A DNA stretch of 64,000 bases from Bog-473 sp963743785 (GTDB lineage Bacteria > Actinomycetota > Acidimicrobiia > Acidimicrobiales > RAAP-2). The notes under the pieces are model-generated. The model was not told where the DNA came from and made no database searches. It was given only the letters and a program-made list of their open reading frames with translations. The stretch's first letter is position 1. Each line of letters opens with the position of its first letter. The DNA is taken from NCBI GenBank assembly GCA_963743785.1, contig CAVURD010000004.1:434001-498000 (forward strand). The letters are read 5' to 3'. This document shows positions 48,613 to 56,518 of this stretch, one piece after another. The position numbers were made by a program, and so were the translations under genes.

Positions 48613-49317
48613 CTATGTCGCGATAGGCCTGAGTGGGCCTTGCACGCCGTATGGGGGCGTTTCCTGGACGATGACGCGGCCCGAGATCTGACAGATGGTG
48701 ATCCCCATGAGGACATCGCGTGAACCACCGGCCCAGGGTTCGACATCGAGCGTTGCCACCTGACGCCGACCAATCGGATCTTCGATTCGATGGGGGGTGC
48801 CGCTCACCAGCACGCTCCATCCGGCGCTCATGGCGTCATCGATGCGATCGACTTCAAAGCCAACCGTTTCGTTGGTCTCAACTCCAGAGGCCATCGATTC
48901 ATCGGTACGAAAGACGACGTCGCCGTTGTCGGTGGCGAAGTTCACGGGCAGGGCCACCGGGCCCCGGGCAGTCGAATAGACCACTCGTCCGACCCCGCCG
49001 GACGACAAGCGCTCTTGGCACAGATCAGGGGAGAGGACTTCGAGTACGGGATGGACACCGGCACGGCCGCTGCCAGGGGATCGATCGACTTCACCGCCGG
49101 CGAGAGCGGTCGCGGTGGTACCCAAGGAATCGGCAAGCCGCACAACAGCTCCGGCGGGCAACGAAACCGAGGGGCTCGACTTGAGATTTTCCAGGTATCC
49201 AACGTCCATGCCGGTGAGTTTGGCCAGGTCCTCGGTGCTCAGTCCGAGTTCCGATTGGCGATGGTCAACCCGGCGAGCGAAGTCACCGGTGGAGGCGGCA
49301 ACCGGGCGCACCGTCAT
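48613..49317 (-). CDS. XRE-type HTH fused to a PPOX domain
   Basis: A 234-residue fusion. Residues 10-75 form a helix-turn-helix of the XRE/Cro type (RQSELGLSTEDLAKLTGMDVGYLENLKSSPSVSLPAGAVVRLADSLG). Residues of about 95-215 are a PPOX split barrel (CQERLSSGGVGRVVYSTARGPVALPVNFATDNGDVVFRTD, GFEVDRIDDAMSAGWSVLVSG). Such proteins may sense flavin, F420 or redox state. The ATG overlaps the stop of a short upstream frame (ATGA). A DosR-type box lies upstream at 49544-49563. Confidence 0.82.
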   Translation of the reverse strand: MTVRPVAASTGDFARRVDHRQSELGLSTEDLAKLTGMDVGYLENLKSSPSVSLPAGAVVRLADSLGTTATALAGGEVDRSPGSGRAGVHPVLEVLSPDLCQERLSSGGVGRVVYSTARGPVALPVNFATDNGDVVFRTDESMASGVETNETVGFEVDRIDDAMSAGWSVLVSGTPHRIEDPIGRRQVATLDVEPWAGGSRDVLMGITICQISGRVIVQETPPYGVQGPLRPIAT

Positions 49318-49511
49318 TTCTCGCTTCCCGTGGTCTTCTCGACTTCAACATTCAGCGGACCACTGAAGCGATTGGCGAGCGAGGGCAGAAGCACCGTCGT
49401 CATGACGGTCGTGCACGGAGCAGCGATGGCGAAGTTGATGGAAGTCCGAGACTGTTTCGCTCCGTCGCGCCATCCTTCATCTGTGTCGGAAGTTGATTGA
49501 ACCGAGATCAT
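49314..49511 (-). CDS. Short hypothetical protein preceding the XRE-PPOX gene
   Basis: A frame of 65 residues from the ATG at 49511 (MISVQSTSDTDEGW) with no recognised domain, apart from a mildly hydrophobic middle (INFAIAAPCTTVMTTVLLPSLANRF). Its stop overlaps the XRE-PPOX start as ATGA, and a DosR-like box lies 33-52 bp upstream of its ATG. Both suggest a translated leader or small gene, but it could be noise. Confidence 0.35.
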   Translation of the reverse strand: MISVQSTSDTDEGWRDGAKQSRTSINFAIAAPCTTVMTTVLLPSLANRFSGPLNVEVEKTTGSEK

Positions 49512-49543
49512 GGAACCAGTCTGACCAGACGCGGGGCGTCGGG

Positions 49544-49563
49544 ACAGGGTCGAAAGTCCCAAG
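49544..49563 (-). promoter_or_regulatory. Candidate DosR-type box
   Basis: Read on the minus strand, CTTGGGACTTTCGACCCTGT matches the 14-bp core of the mycobacterial DosR consensus (GGGACTWWAGTCCC) at 12 of 14 positions. It lies upstream of the short frame and the XRE-PPOX gene, and about 175 bp upstream of the divergent membrane-protein gene. A DosR-like regulator is encoded about 1.6 kb away. Confidence 0.55.
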
Positions 49564-49738
49564 GCTGGCTCCCGAACGGGATCGGGTCATTCCCGCCATG
49601 GAGATTGGCGCGAACGGCCACACCGAAAGCCATGACCGACAGATCGTGATCTGGGCCGATGCCGATGACGTTCGGCCCTAGCGGACGAGGTAGTCAGAGC
49701 GCATGGTGGGGTCCACGAAACCAACAGGAGGAATAGTC

Positions 49739-50356
49739 ATGCAACGTAAAGTCTTCGATTTCATAGCCAGCGCCGGTGGCGCCGTCATGGTGGTGGTTCT
49801 TGTCGTCGCTGGAGGTCTGCTGATGTGGGGCTACAGCTTCACCACCACGAGCGTCCACAACCAGCTAGCCCAACAGCAGATCACCTTCCCCACTACGGCG
49901 GCCTTTGCTCACGCCAAGGCCGGCACCGAGATCACCCCGGGGATGAGGCCTTACCTACTCAAGTACGCCGGCCAACCGTTGACCACCGGGGCTCAGGCTG
50001 AAGCCTATGCCGACCACTTCATTGCCGTGCACCTGGGTGAAATGCCACTCGGGGGCGTGTACGCCAACGTCAGTGCGGCTTCTCGGGCCAACCCCACGAA
50101 CAAGGCTCTCGCGGCTGAGGTTCAGACCTCATTTCAAGGCACGACGTTGCGAGGTCTGCTGCTTGAGGCCTACGCGTTCTCAGAGTTTGGTTTGATCGCT
50201 CTGTGGGGAGCAATCGCCTCCTTCGTGCTGGCTGCGCTCATGGCGATCCTGGTTGGATTTGGGATCTGGCACGCGCGGCGCACTCCGGAGGACACCGAGA
50301 TTCTGGTGCACTCGGAGCCAGAGCCCGAGCCCGAGCGTGAGCTGGTCACGGTCTAG
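49739..50356 (+). CDS. Membrane protein of unknown function, two transmembrane helices
   Basis: A 205-residue protein with one hydrophobic helix near the N-terminus (ASAGGAVMVVVLVVAGGLLMWGYSF, residues 8-33), a soluble extracytoplasmic domain of about 120 residues, a second helix (LIALWGAIASFVLAALMAILVGFGIW) and an acidic cytoplasmic tail with EPEPEPERE. AGGAGGAATAGTC before the ATG at 49739 fixes the start. I do not recognise the family. It lies between the XRE-PPOX gene and the DosR/DosS-like pair, within reach of the DosR-type box. Confidence 0.75.
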   Translation: MQRKVFDFIASAGGAVMVVVLVVAGGLLMWGYSFTTTSVHNQLAQQQITFPTTAAFAHAKAGTEITPGMRPYLLKYAGQPLTTGAQAEAYADHFIAVHLGEMPLGGVYANVSAASRANPTNKALAAEVQTSFQGTTLRGLLLEAYAFSEFGLIALWGAIASFVLAALMAILVGFGIWHARRTPEDTEILVHSEPEPEPERELVTV

Positions 50357-50827
50357 TCCATCACCGCAACGACACATCAAAACAAGCGCCCCTCTGCCCG
50401 GTGCCGCCATCCGGTGGCCCGGGCAGGGTCGCGCCCAGCAGCTCGTGCAGCGGATGTGGTGAATGTGGTAGGGGTGGTAGTGGTGGCGATCGGCACCTGC
50501 CAGGACGATCTCGATGTCGCCGAATCAGAGATGCCCCCGCCAGCGGAATGGAGGGCCGTCCATTCCGCTGGCCTGGCGGCGAATCCCCGGTCGTCCCCCT
50601 TGGCCCTTCTCCCCACCCTTTCCAGGGCTCTCGAAGGTATGGGTCCTGATATGCCTGAGTTGCCTGATGTCCCAGGTGTCCTCGTGGGCGGCTCCGAAAC
50701 GCCCGAGTCCAAACTCCAAAACGGCGGGCTCCCCCGGCCAGCCACCGTGCGTCCCACTCGCAGTGTCCAGAGAGGAAGGGGAAGTTCGCCTCTATCCGGT
50801 CCGTGGGCGCTGGTCCATGCTGGATGG
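50357..50827. other. Intergenic region holding a strong inverted repeat
   Basis: The 471 bp between the membrane protein and the next reliable frame have open frames on both strands but no recognisable protein. A long in-frame extension of the downstream gene covers part of it and looks noncoding. The region contains a perfect 14-bp stem (50539-50572). Confidence 0.4.
50539..50572. repeat. Perfect 14-bp inverted repeat with 6-nt loop
   Basis: GCCAGCGGAATGGA and its exact complement TCCATTCCGCTGGC flank the loop GGGCCG. No T-run follows on either strand, so it is not a standard terminator. A further CTGGCGG just downstream can pair with CCGCCAG at the left arm, giving an alternative fold. Confidence 0.7.
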
Positions 50828-51160
50828 ATGTCGATGTACGTCGAACTCCTCTCGGCCGCCCTTGCTCGCGGCGATCGAGGGCAGATGAACGTCGATGCCG
50901 TGCACGCATCGGCTGTGATGTGCCGCTCGTGGATGCTCGCATCGAGAATGCGAGGGGATCGTTCAGCGGAACGGGAACTCGCCACAGAAGTTGACTATGA
51001 CCGTTCGCTGATCAACCTGTGTAGGGCTCTGGGCATCCCGGCCGATTCGACTGGTTTCGCTCAGCCCGCACCCGAAAGGGCGCGCCTTGAAAAAGCGCTC
51101 GACGAAGCGGGTCAAGACCTGACGAGCAGCGGCGGAAGCGGATCGGACCGGACCAGTTAG
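50828..51160 (+). CDS. Hypothetical helical protein
   Basis: A frame of 110 residues starting MSMYVELLSAALARGDRGQMNVDAVHASAVMC. It is rich in Ala, Arg and Leu and predicted helical, with VDYDRSLINLCRALGIPADSTGF near the middle. No family was recognised. The open frame extends upstream to 50414, but that part spans the hairpin and has unlike composition, so the internal ATG is preferred. It is convergent with the DosR-like gene, 3 bp away. Confidence 0.45.
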   Translation: MSMYVELLSAALARGDRGQMNVDAVHASAVMCRSWMLASRMRGDRSAERELATEVDYDRSLINLCRALGIPADSTGFAQPAPERARLEKALDEAGQDLTSSGGSGSDRTS

Positions 51161-51163
51161 GAG

Positions 51164-51829
51164 TTAGGACACATCGTCAGCGGCCCCGGTGGGCTTCCCT
51201 GCGGGGTGAAGGGCTGAGTAGACAGCTGCTTCGGTTCGGCTGGCCATACCCAGCTTGGCCAGGAGGTTGCTGACATAGTTCTTGACCGTTTTCTCGGCCA
51301 GAAACATCTCCTCGCCAATTTGGCGGTTGGTGTGACCATCGGTGATGAGATCCAAGATCCGGCGTTCTTGGGCGGAAAGCCCACGGAGCAAAGAGTCCTC
51401 TTCGGGAGCCTTTTTGATTCGCTCGACCACCCTTGCCACGGCACGAGGGTCCATGAGGGAGATGCCGGCGGCAACTTTCTTGACGTCCTCGACGAGCTCG
51501 CCGGCTCGGATTCGTTTGAGAACGTAGCCCGACGCTCCGGCCATCACGCTGGCGTAGAGAGCTTCATCGTCCGCGTAGCTGGTCAACATGAGGCAGGCCA
51601 GCTCGGGCTGAGCCGACAACAGGTCTCGGCAGACCTCGATGCCGCTGCCGTCCTCGAGCCTGACGTCCAAGATTGCGACATCAGGCTTGGCCAACGGAAC
51701 CCGCGTCAGAGCCTCGGCCGCAGTTGATGCTTCGCCGACCACTTCGATCTCGTCGTCAATTTCGAGCAGTGATCGGACGCCCTGTCGGACCACCTCGTGA
51801 TCGTCGAGGAGAAATACCCGAATGGCCAC
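51164..51829 (-). CDS. NarL/DosR-like response regulator
   Basis: A 221-residue LuxR/NarL-type regulator that closely follows the DosR/DevR pattern. The receiver has LLDDHEVVRQGVRSLL, the phospho-Asp in DVAILDVRLEDGSG, and TSYADDEALYASVMAGASGYVLKRIRAGEL. The C-terminal HTH is LSAQERRILDLITDGHTNRQIGEEMFLAEKTVKNYVSNLLAKLGM. The start is taken as the GTG at 51829. It is divergent from the GAF-domain kinase, 48 bp apart, the expected partner. It probably controls the boxes noted at 49544 and 53215. Confidence 0.92.
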   Translation of the reverse strand: MAIRVFLLDDHEVVRQGVRSLLEIDDEIEVVGEASTAAEALTRVPLAKPDVAILDVRLEDGSGIEVCRDLLSAQPELACLMLTSYADDEALYASVMAGASGYVLKRIRAGELVEDVKKVAAGISLMDPRAVARVVERIKKAPEEDSLLRGLSAQERRILDLITDGHTNRQIGEEMFLAEKTVKNYVSNLLAKLGMASRTEAAVYSALHPAGKPTGAADDVS

Positions 51830-51877
51830 GGATCCATTGTGACAGCAAAAGACCATTTTCTGCCGCCGAGGACTCCG

Positions 51878-53062
51878 ATGACGACGCGCCACGGCGGAGC
51901 GGCATCGGTCCTGGGTACGATTCTGCCAGTGCCGTATCGAAGGATAAATGACGCTGCCAAACTTCAGCGATTGGTGGCGGCCATCCTTATGATCGAAGCC
52001 GATGTCGACCTCCCTGAATTGCTTCGCCACCTGGTTGAGGAGGCGCGCGATCTGGTCGGGGCCCGCTTCGGGGCGCTCGGGGTCCTGAACGAGGCCCGCA
52101 CAGCCCTGGACCAGTTTGTGACGGTCGGACTGAGCGACGAGGAGGAAGGGCAGATCGGGGCCCGGCCTACCGGGCGGGGGGTCCTTGGACTCCTCATCAC
52201 CGATCCCGCAGCTCTCCGCTTGGATGATCTTCGCTCCCATCCCGACAGCTACGGGTACCCGGCTCATCACCCTCCGATGGATTCGTTTCTCGGAGTTCCC
52301 GTAAGGGTCAGAGGACAGGTCTATGGGAATCTCTACCTGACCGACAAAGTGAACGCCGACGCCTTCAGCGAAGAGGACGAGTTCATGGTGGGGGCGCTGG
52401 CCCTGGCCGCTGGCGTGGCGATTGAGAACAATCGACTCAACGCGACGGTGAGCCTGCTGCGCATGTTGGAAGACCGAGACCGGATCGCCCGTGACCTTCA
52501 CGACCAGGTCATCCAACGCATTTTCGCCGTCGGCATCTCGCTCCAAGGCGCCACCCGGATCGGGGGGCCCGTCGAGATCGTCGACCGTGTCAACCAGGCG
52601 GTCGACGATCTCGACGCCACCATCGACCAGATCCGAACAGCTATCTTCGACCTCGAAGACGGGCTAGGAGACCGGGGACTACGTCGCAGCATCCTCGACT
52701 TATCCACCCAGATGACCCAACTACTCGGATTTCGCCCTCAGGTCAGCTTTCATGGGCCGGTCGAGGGTGCGGTCTCCCAGCGGGTGGCTGACCATGCGCT
52801 GGCGGTCCTACGCGAGGCACTCACCAATGTGAGCAAGCACGCGCACGCCACTCAAGTTCATGTCGGGGTCACTCTCGGCGAGGAGTTGCGGATTGAAGTG
52901 ACTGACAATGGGGTAGGCGCAAAGGTGCGGGAAAGTGGCGCCACGGGCCAGGGAAGGGGACTGAGAAACCTGCGCAACCGGGCCGAGAGGCTTGGCGGCA
53001 GCCTCGAGGTTGAAGAATCCGATGAGGCCGGGACGCATCTCGTCTGGCGCGTGCCTTGCTAA
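51878..53062 (+). CDS. GAF-domain sensor histidine kinase, DosS/DosT-like
   Basis: A 394-residue kinase with a single GAF domain (residues 30-185: LLRHLVEEARDLVGARFGALGVLNEA, GRGVLGLLITDP, HPDSYGYPAHHPPMDSFLGVPVRVRGQVYGNLYLTDK). This resembles the first GAF domain of mycobacterial DevS/DosT, where a His binds haem; the HH of AHHPPM is the candidate here (inference). HisKA_3 is RDRIARDLHDQVIQRIFAVG, and the ATPase has EALTNVSKHAHAT, TDNGVG and GRGLRNLRNRAERLGG. DosS has two GAF domains; this one has one. GAGGACTCCG precedes the ATG at 51878. Confidence 0.9.
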   Translation: MTTRHGGAASVLGTILPVPYRRINDAAKLQRLVAAILMIEADVDLPELLRHLVEEARDLVGARFGALGVLNEARTALDQFVTVGLSDEEEGQIGARPTGRGVLGLLITDPAALRLDDLRSHPDSYGYPAHHPPMDSFLGVPVRVRGQVYGNLYLTDKVNADAFSEEDEFMVGALALAAGVAIENNRLNATVSLLRMLEDRDRIARDLHDQVIQRIFAVGISLQGATRIGGPVEIVDRVNQAVDDLDATIDQIRTAIFDLEDGLGDRGLRRSILDLSTQMTQLLGFRPQVSFHGPVEGAVSQRVADHALAVLREALTNVSKHAHATQVHVGVTLGEELRIEVTDNGVGAKVRESGATGQGRGLRNLRNRAERLGGSLEVEESDEAGTHLVWRVPC

Positions 53063-53214
53063 CCAGGCTGTGTCGCCCATCGAGATCGCCATGCGGGCCA
53101 AATTGGCCCCAGGGGCAATCACCGAGTCGGCGCAAGGCATGAGCCGCTGACCATGGTGGCCGTCTGGGTCGCGCTCGTTCCCGTGGCCCAGCCGCGGACT
53201 GTATTGCTTGAATG

Positions 53215-53228
53215 GGGTCCTTCGTCCC
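53215..53228 (+). promoter_or_regulatory. Weak DosR-type box upstream of the acetyltransferase gene
   Basis: GGGTCCTTCGTCCC matches the DosR core GGGACTWWAGTCCC at 11 of 14 positions, including both GGG and GTCCC ends. It lies about 50 bp upstream of the GTG of the acetyltransferase gene. The outer flanks do not match, so this is a weaker call than the box at 49544. Confidence 0.4.
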
Positions 53229-53276
53229 TATCGCAGGCCGTCCTTTCGCGCCACGATGGGGAAGGAGGTGATTGAA

Positions 53277-54068
53277 GTGACCCATCTGAACGACGTCACC
53301 ATCCCTCGCGAGAACCACATCCACGTGGCATTCGGGAGTGATGGCTCGCGCTGGGCTGGTCGCGCTGGTCGCGTTGGCTCGCCTTCCAGTTCCACTGAGT
53401 TCATCGACGCCGAGGAGTTCAGGTCAAGCCCAGACCACTCTTGTTCATTGCCCCCGAACTACCCGATGGGATTCGACAATGACGTTGTGTGCTCGGGGAA
53501 CATCACCATTCACATCCGACCCATCCGACCCGACGATGCCCCGCGACTGGCGGCGTTCCATCGTCACTTGGCCCCTCGCTCGATCTATCTGAGGTTCTTC
53601 TCTTTCCATCCGTATCTCTCGGACCGCGAGCTCGAGACTTTCACGTGCGTCGACTATGAAGACCGATTGGCACTCGTGGCCGAACTCGATGGTCAGTTGG
53701 TTGCGGTGGGTCGGTACGATCGCACACCTGACAGCACCGAGGCTGAGGTGGCCTTCGTGGTGGCTGACGATTTCCAGCGCCATGGAATCGGCGGGCTGTT
53801 GCTCGACGAGCTGGCTCGGGCCGCCCTGGAGAGGGGTATCACGACCTTTGTGGCGGACACCCTGCAAGAGAATCACGCCATGCTCGATGTCTTCTTTCAT
53901 TCTGGGTTCCTCGTTTCGACGGGGTGTGAGTACGGCACATTGACGCTTCGCTTCCCGATCGAACCGACCGAGGCGTATTGGGCGGCGGTTGACTGGCGGA
54001 AGAAACTGCGCCAGGAGCCAAAGTCAGTATTTCGACCAGCGCTTTGCGCGCAGCGCGATCAATGCTGA
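53277..54068 (+). CDS. GNAT-family N-acetyltransferase
   Basis: A 263-residue protein. After a poorly conserved N-terminus of about 75 residues comes a GNAT domain: ITIHIRPIRPDDAPRLAAFHRHL, RSIYLRFFSFHPYLSDRELETFTCVDYEDRLALVAELDGQLVAVGRYDR, and motif A FVVADDFQRHGIGGLLLDELARAALERG (QxxGxG acetyl-CoA loop). It resembles the GNAT part of mycobacterial protein lysine acetyltransferase Pat, but the cNMP-binding domain is absent. The GTG start follows a strong AAGGAGGTGATTGAA. The end overlaps the deacetylase start by 7 bp, suggesting a writer-eraser pair. Confidence 0.85.
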   Translation: MTHLNDVTIPRENHIHVAFGSDGSRWAGRAGRVGSPSSSTEFIDAEEFRSSPDHSCSLPPNYPMGFDNDVVCSGNITIHIRPIRPDDAPRLAAFHRHLAPRSIYLRFFSFHPYLSDRELETFTCVDYEDRLALVAELDGQLVAVGRYDRTPDSTEAEVAFVVADDFQRHGIGGLLLDELARAALERGITTFVADTLQENHAMLDVFFHSGFLVSTGCEYGTLTLRFPIEPTEAYWAAVDWRKKLRQEPKSVFRPALCAQRDQC

Positions 54069-55108
54069 TCGTCGGCGGACCGACCGGAGCTTCCGAGCAC
54101 AACGGAGGGCCGTTCCATCCCGAACAACCAAGGCGCATCGACGCAGTCATGGCCGGCGTATTCGACCTACACCTTGGCGATGAGCTGCTCACGGTCGAGG
54201 CGCCGCCGGCGAGTCGGGAAGAGCTGGCTCGGGTGCACACGTCCAACTACCTCGATGAGCTCGAGGACTTCTGCCTGAGGGGCGGGGGCAACCTAGACGC
54301 CGACACATTCGCCGGTTCGGATTCGTGGACCGCCGCGAGTCGGGCGGCAGGGGCGGGACTGGCTACCATCGAAGCCCTCCACCAGCACGACCAAGCCGTA
54401 GGCTTCGTTGCGGCGCGCCCTCCAGGTCACCATGCCACAGCCGATCGGGCCATGGGTTTTTGCCTGCTCAACAACGTTGCGGTGGCGGCGGCCTCCCTTA
54501 CGGCTCAAGGGGACCGAGTCCTCATCGTTGACTGGGATGTGCACCATGGGAATGGGACGCAATCGATCTTTTGGGACGATCCCAACGTGCTCTATGTCTC
54601 AACCCATCAATGGCCGCTCTACCCGGGCACGGGAAAGGCAGCTGAGATCGGCGGTTCTGCGGCACGGGGCCTGACGGTGAACATACCGGTACCGCCCGGC
54701 GCGACCGGAGACATCATCCGCATGGCCTTGCATGAGGTGGGGCGACCAGCAATTGAGCGGTTCGCCCCGGACTGGGTGCTGATCTCATGCGGCTTCGACG
54801 CTCATCGCGCGGACCCGCTGGGGGAACTTGCGCTTTCGGATGGCGACTTCGCCTCGTTGGCCCAACTTGCGGCCCAGTACTCGCCGCGGCCAGGACGCCT
54901 CGTGTTGTTCCTCGAGGGTGGCTACGACCCGACTGCCCTTCGGACTTCAGTCACCGCCACCTTGAGCGCACTTCTCGGGGGTTCCGACTCGATCGAACAG
55001 CCGACGAGGGATGGGCCGGGACGTGAAGACGTTGAGGCCGCTCTGTCCGCTCGTGGGCGCGCCCTTGCGGCGGCCGCCGTGGACGATGCGGCTGTGAGGT
55101 CTCAATAA
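54062..55108 (+). CDS. Histone deacetylase-family (class II-like) amidohydrolase
   Basis: A 348-residue arginase-fold deacetylase. The catalytic His pair is in RPPGHHATADRAMGFCLLNNVAVA. Zinc ligands are in DWDVHHGNGTQSIFW (Asp, His) and CGFDAHRADPLGELALSD (Asp). LEGGYD near the end is conserved. Members remove acetyl or other acyl groups from protein lysines or polyamines. The ATG at 54062 lies inside the end of the acetyltransferase gene, so expression is coupled; an upstream in-frame TTG at 54044 is less likely. A role reversing the neighbour's acetylation is inferred. Confidence 0.92.
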   Translation: MLIVGGPTGASEHNGGPFHPEQPRRIDAVMAGVFDLHLGDELLTVEAPPASREELARVHTSNYLDELEDFCLRGGGNLDADTFAGSDSWTAASRAAGAGLATIEALHQHDQAVGFVAARPPGHHATADRAMGFCLLNNVAVAAASLTAQGDRVLIVDWDVHHGNGTQSIFWDDPNVLYVSTHQWPLYPGTGKAAEIGGSAARGLTVNIPVPPGATGDIIRMALHEVGRPAIERFAPDWVLISCGFDAHRADPLGELALSDGDFASLAQLAAQYSPRPGRLVLFLEGGYDPTALRTSVTATLSALLGGSDSIEQPTRDGPGREDVEAALSARGRALAAAAVDDAAVRSQ

Positions 55109-55453
55109 GGAACCGGGTTGCGATGGGATGCGACGGTTGGACCTTCGATTCACGGTCCGCGCACGACTCCTCGGTGCGCAACACGTCGGAGCAGCCATGA
55201 GGAGGAGGTGCGACGAGCGATTCACGAAAATTCACCGGTGCTGAACGGATGGAGGTGTGGGGATCGAATCAACTCGGGTGAGCCGATTCCGTCCATCGCT
55301 TCGTGATTCTTCGGTTGCCCGGGCGCCATCCGGTCGCTGCAGCTCCGCCCGGAGGTGCGCGTTCAGGCACGATCCGTGCCTGGCGTCCCTCGCCATCAGG
55401 CCAAAGGCTTAATATATGTTATTTATTTCCTGAAATCATGTACAGTATTGTTC
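55109..55453. other. Intergenic region with AT-rich promoter end
   Basis: 345 bp without a recognisable gene. Most is GC-rich and featureless. From about 55407 the sequence turns AT-rich (TTAATATATGTTATTTATTTCC) and leads to a palindrome at the surface-protein start. Confidence 0.45.
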
Positions 55454-55456
55454 ATG
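55437..55456. promoter_or_regulatory. 20-bp imperfect palindrome over a leaderless start
   Basis: CATGTACAGTATTGTTCATG is symmetric at 8 of 10 base pairs and overlaps the ATG (55454-55456) of the surface-protein gene. TACAGT (55441-55446) fits a TANNNT -10 element 7 nt before that ATG, and there is no Shine-Dalgarno, so transcription probably starts at the ATG. The symmetry suggests an operator covering the promoter. Confidence 0.45.
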
Positions 55457-56518
55457 TTGACAAAAACATTTGGCAAACGCCACTCATTCAGGTTGGCCAC
55501 GGCCGGCATCGTTGCACTCGCATTGGGCGGAGGTGTGGCGCTGGTTCTTTCTGGGCCGGCCCTAGCCGCGAACGTGTCCGTCGGACAGTGCAATGGCATT
55601 AATGACACGCCGGGACTGACGACGACATGCGATGTCGTGATCATCAATAATTTGACCAACAACCCGGGGACAACGGGCTCGTCTGTCACGCTGAACGGCG
55701 GGATACCCACGACCTCAAGCGATCTTGTGACCTCGGTGCTGCAGTGCAACAACTCGGGCAACGGTGGCGGCGCCACAATGACGTGCAACGTGTCAATCAC
55801 CAACAACATCGCAGTCAATGGGCCGGGTGCGGCGTCGGCGGTAACGGTCGACCAGTGCGTCGGTTCGGGTGGCCCCGCCGATGGCTCCTCCGGTGACCCC
55901 TTGGGGCCCCCACTGCCGGGAAACCCGGACCCCTGCACCCCCTTCCCCGCGACCACCACCGGTGCCACGATCACCCAGTGCAATGGTTCGGCCGTTGGCG
56001 GCGGTCTCGTTGCCCCATCGACCTGTGATGCCTCCGGGACGGTGAGTTCGTCGCTGCCCGTGACGGTCAATCAGTGCAACAACTCAGTTGACGGTGGCGG
56101 CAGCATGATCAACTGCGCGACGACGATCACGACCAACGTTGTCGATACCACGCCCACCGGAGGTACAGGGGGTACGGGTGGCACCGGCGGTACGGGAGGT
56201 ACGACTGGCGGCACAAGCGGTACGACAGGCGGCACTGGCGGTACGGCAGGTGGCAGTGGCGGTGCGGCGGGCGGCTCTACCCCAGCTGGCGGCACGGCCG
56301 CCCACGGCAGCGGCGGGACGGCAGCGGGGTCCACGTCCGGGTCCGTCATTCCCCTCGGCGCTCCCCATACCGGCTTCGGTGGTGCAGCCCATGCCCCCTT
56401 TGATGTCCTGATCGCCCTGGGCGCGCTGGCCCTGGCCGGGTCGGTGGCCGCATTCGCCACCGCTATGCCTCGGCGTCGTCGCCTCGCCAGCGGGGAGGGA
56501 TCCAGCGGGTCTTCATGA
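55454..56518 (+). CDS. Cell-surface protein with Cys repeats, Gly/Thr stalk and sortase-like C-terminus
   Basis: A 354-residue exported protein. A signal peptide (LATAGIVALALGGGVALVLSGPALAA) is followed by about five repeats built on QCN (VGQCNG, VLQCNN, VDQCVG, ITQCNG, VNQCNN), each paired with a downstream Cys-x-[VAT] and Asn-rich turns. A GGTGGT stalk follows. The C-terminus has APHTG, a hydrophobic helix (FDVLIALGALALAGSVAAFATA) and PRRRR, the layout of a sortase sorting signal with a divergent LPxTG. The next gene, overlapping by 4 bp, encodes a sortase. The repeats are unlike any named domain I recognise. Wall anchoring is inferred. Confidence 0.75.
   Translation: MLTKTFGKRHSFRLATAGIVALALGGGVALVLSGPALAANVSVGQCNGINDTPGLTTTCDVVIINNLTNNPGTTGSSVTLNGGIPTTSSDLVTSVLQCNNSGNGGGATMTCNVSITNNIAVNGPGAASAVTVDQCVGSGGPADGSSGDPLGPPLPGNPDPCTPFPATTTGATITQCNGSAVGGGLVAPSTCDASGTVSSSLPVTVNQCNNSVDGGGSMINCATTITTNVVDTTPTGGTGGTGGTGGTGGTTGGTSGTTGGTGGTAGGSGGAAGGSTPAGGTAAHGSGGTAAGSTSGSVIPLGAPHTGFGGAAHAPFDVLIALGALALAGSVAAFATAMPRRRRLASGEGSSGSS
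56155..56330. repeat. Gly/Thr-coding tandem repeats (stalk)
   Basis: Repeated GGYGGTACG-type units encode GGT and GGTGGT motifs in the surface protein between the Cys repeats and the sorting signal. The tract is a low-complexity, length-variable stalk. Confidence 0.7.

Noticed and set aside
50539..50572. Rho-independent terminator for the membrane-protein gene
   Set aside because: Strong stem but no T-run, and it lies about 180 bp past the stop codon.
50414..50827. N-terminal extension of the hypothetical gene at 50828
   Set aside because: The frame is open, but it spans a perfect hairpin and has composition unlike coding DNA nearby; the internal ATG is the safer start.
55109..55453. Riboswitch or structured leader upstream of the surface protein
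   Set aside because: The promoter-like elements predict a leaderless mRNA and no known riboswitch consensus was seen.
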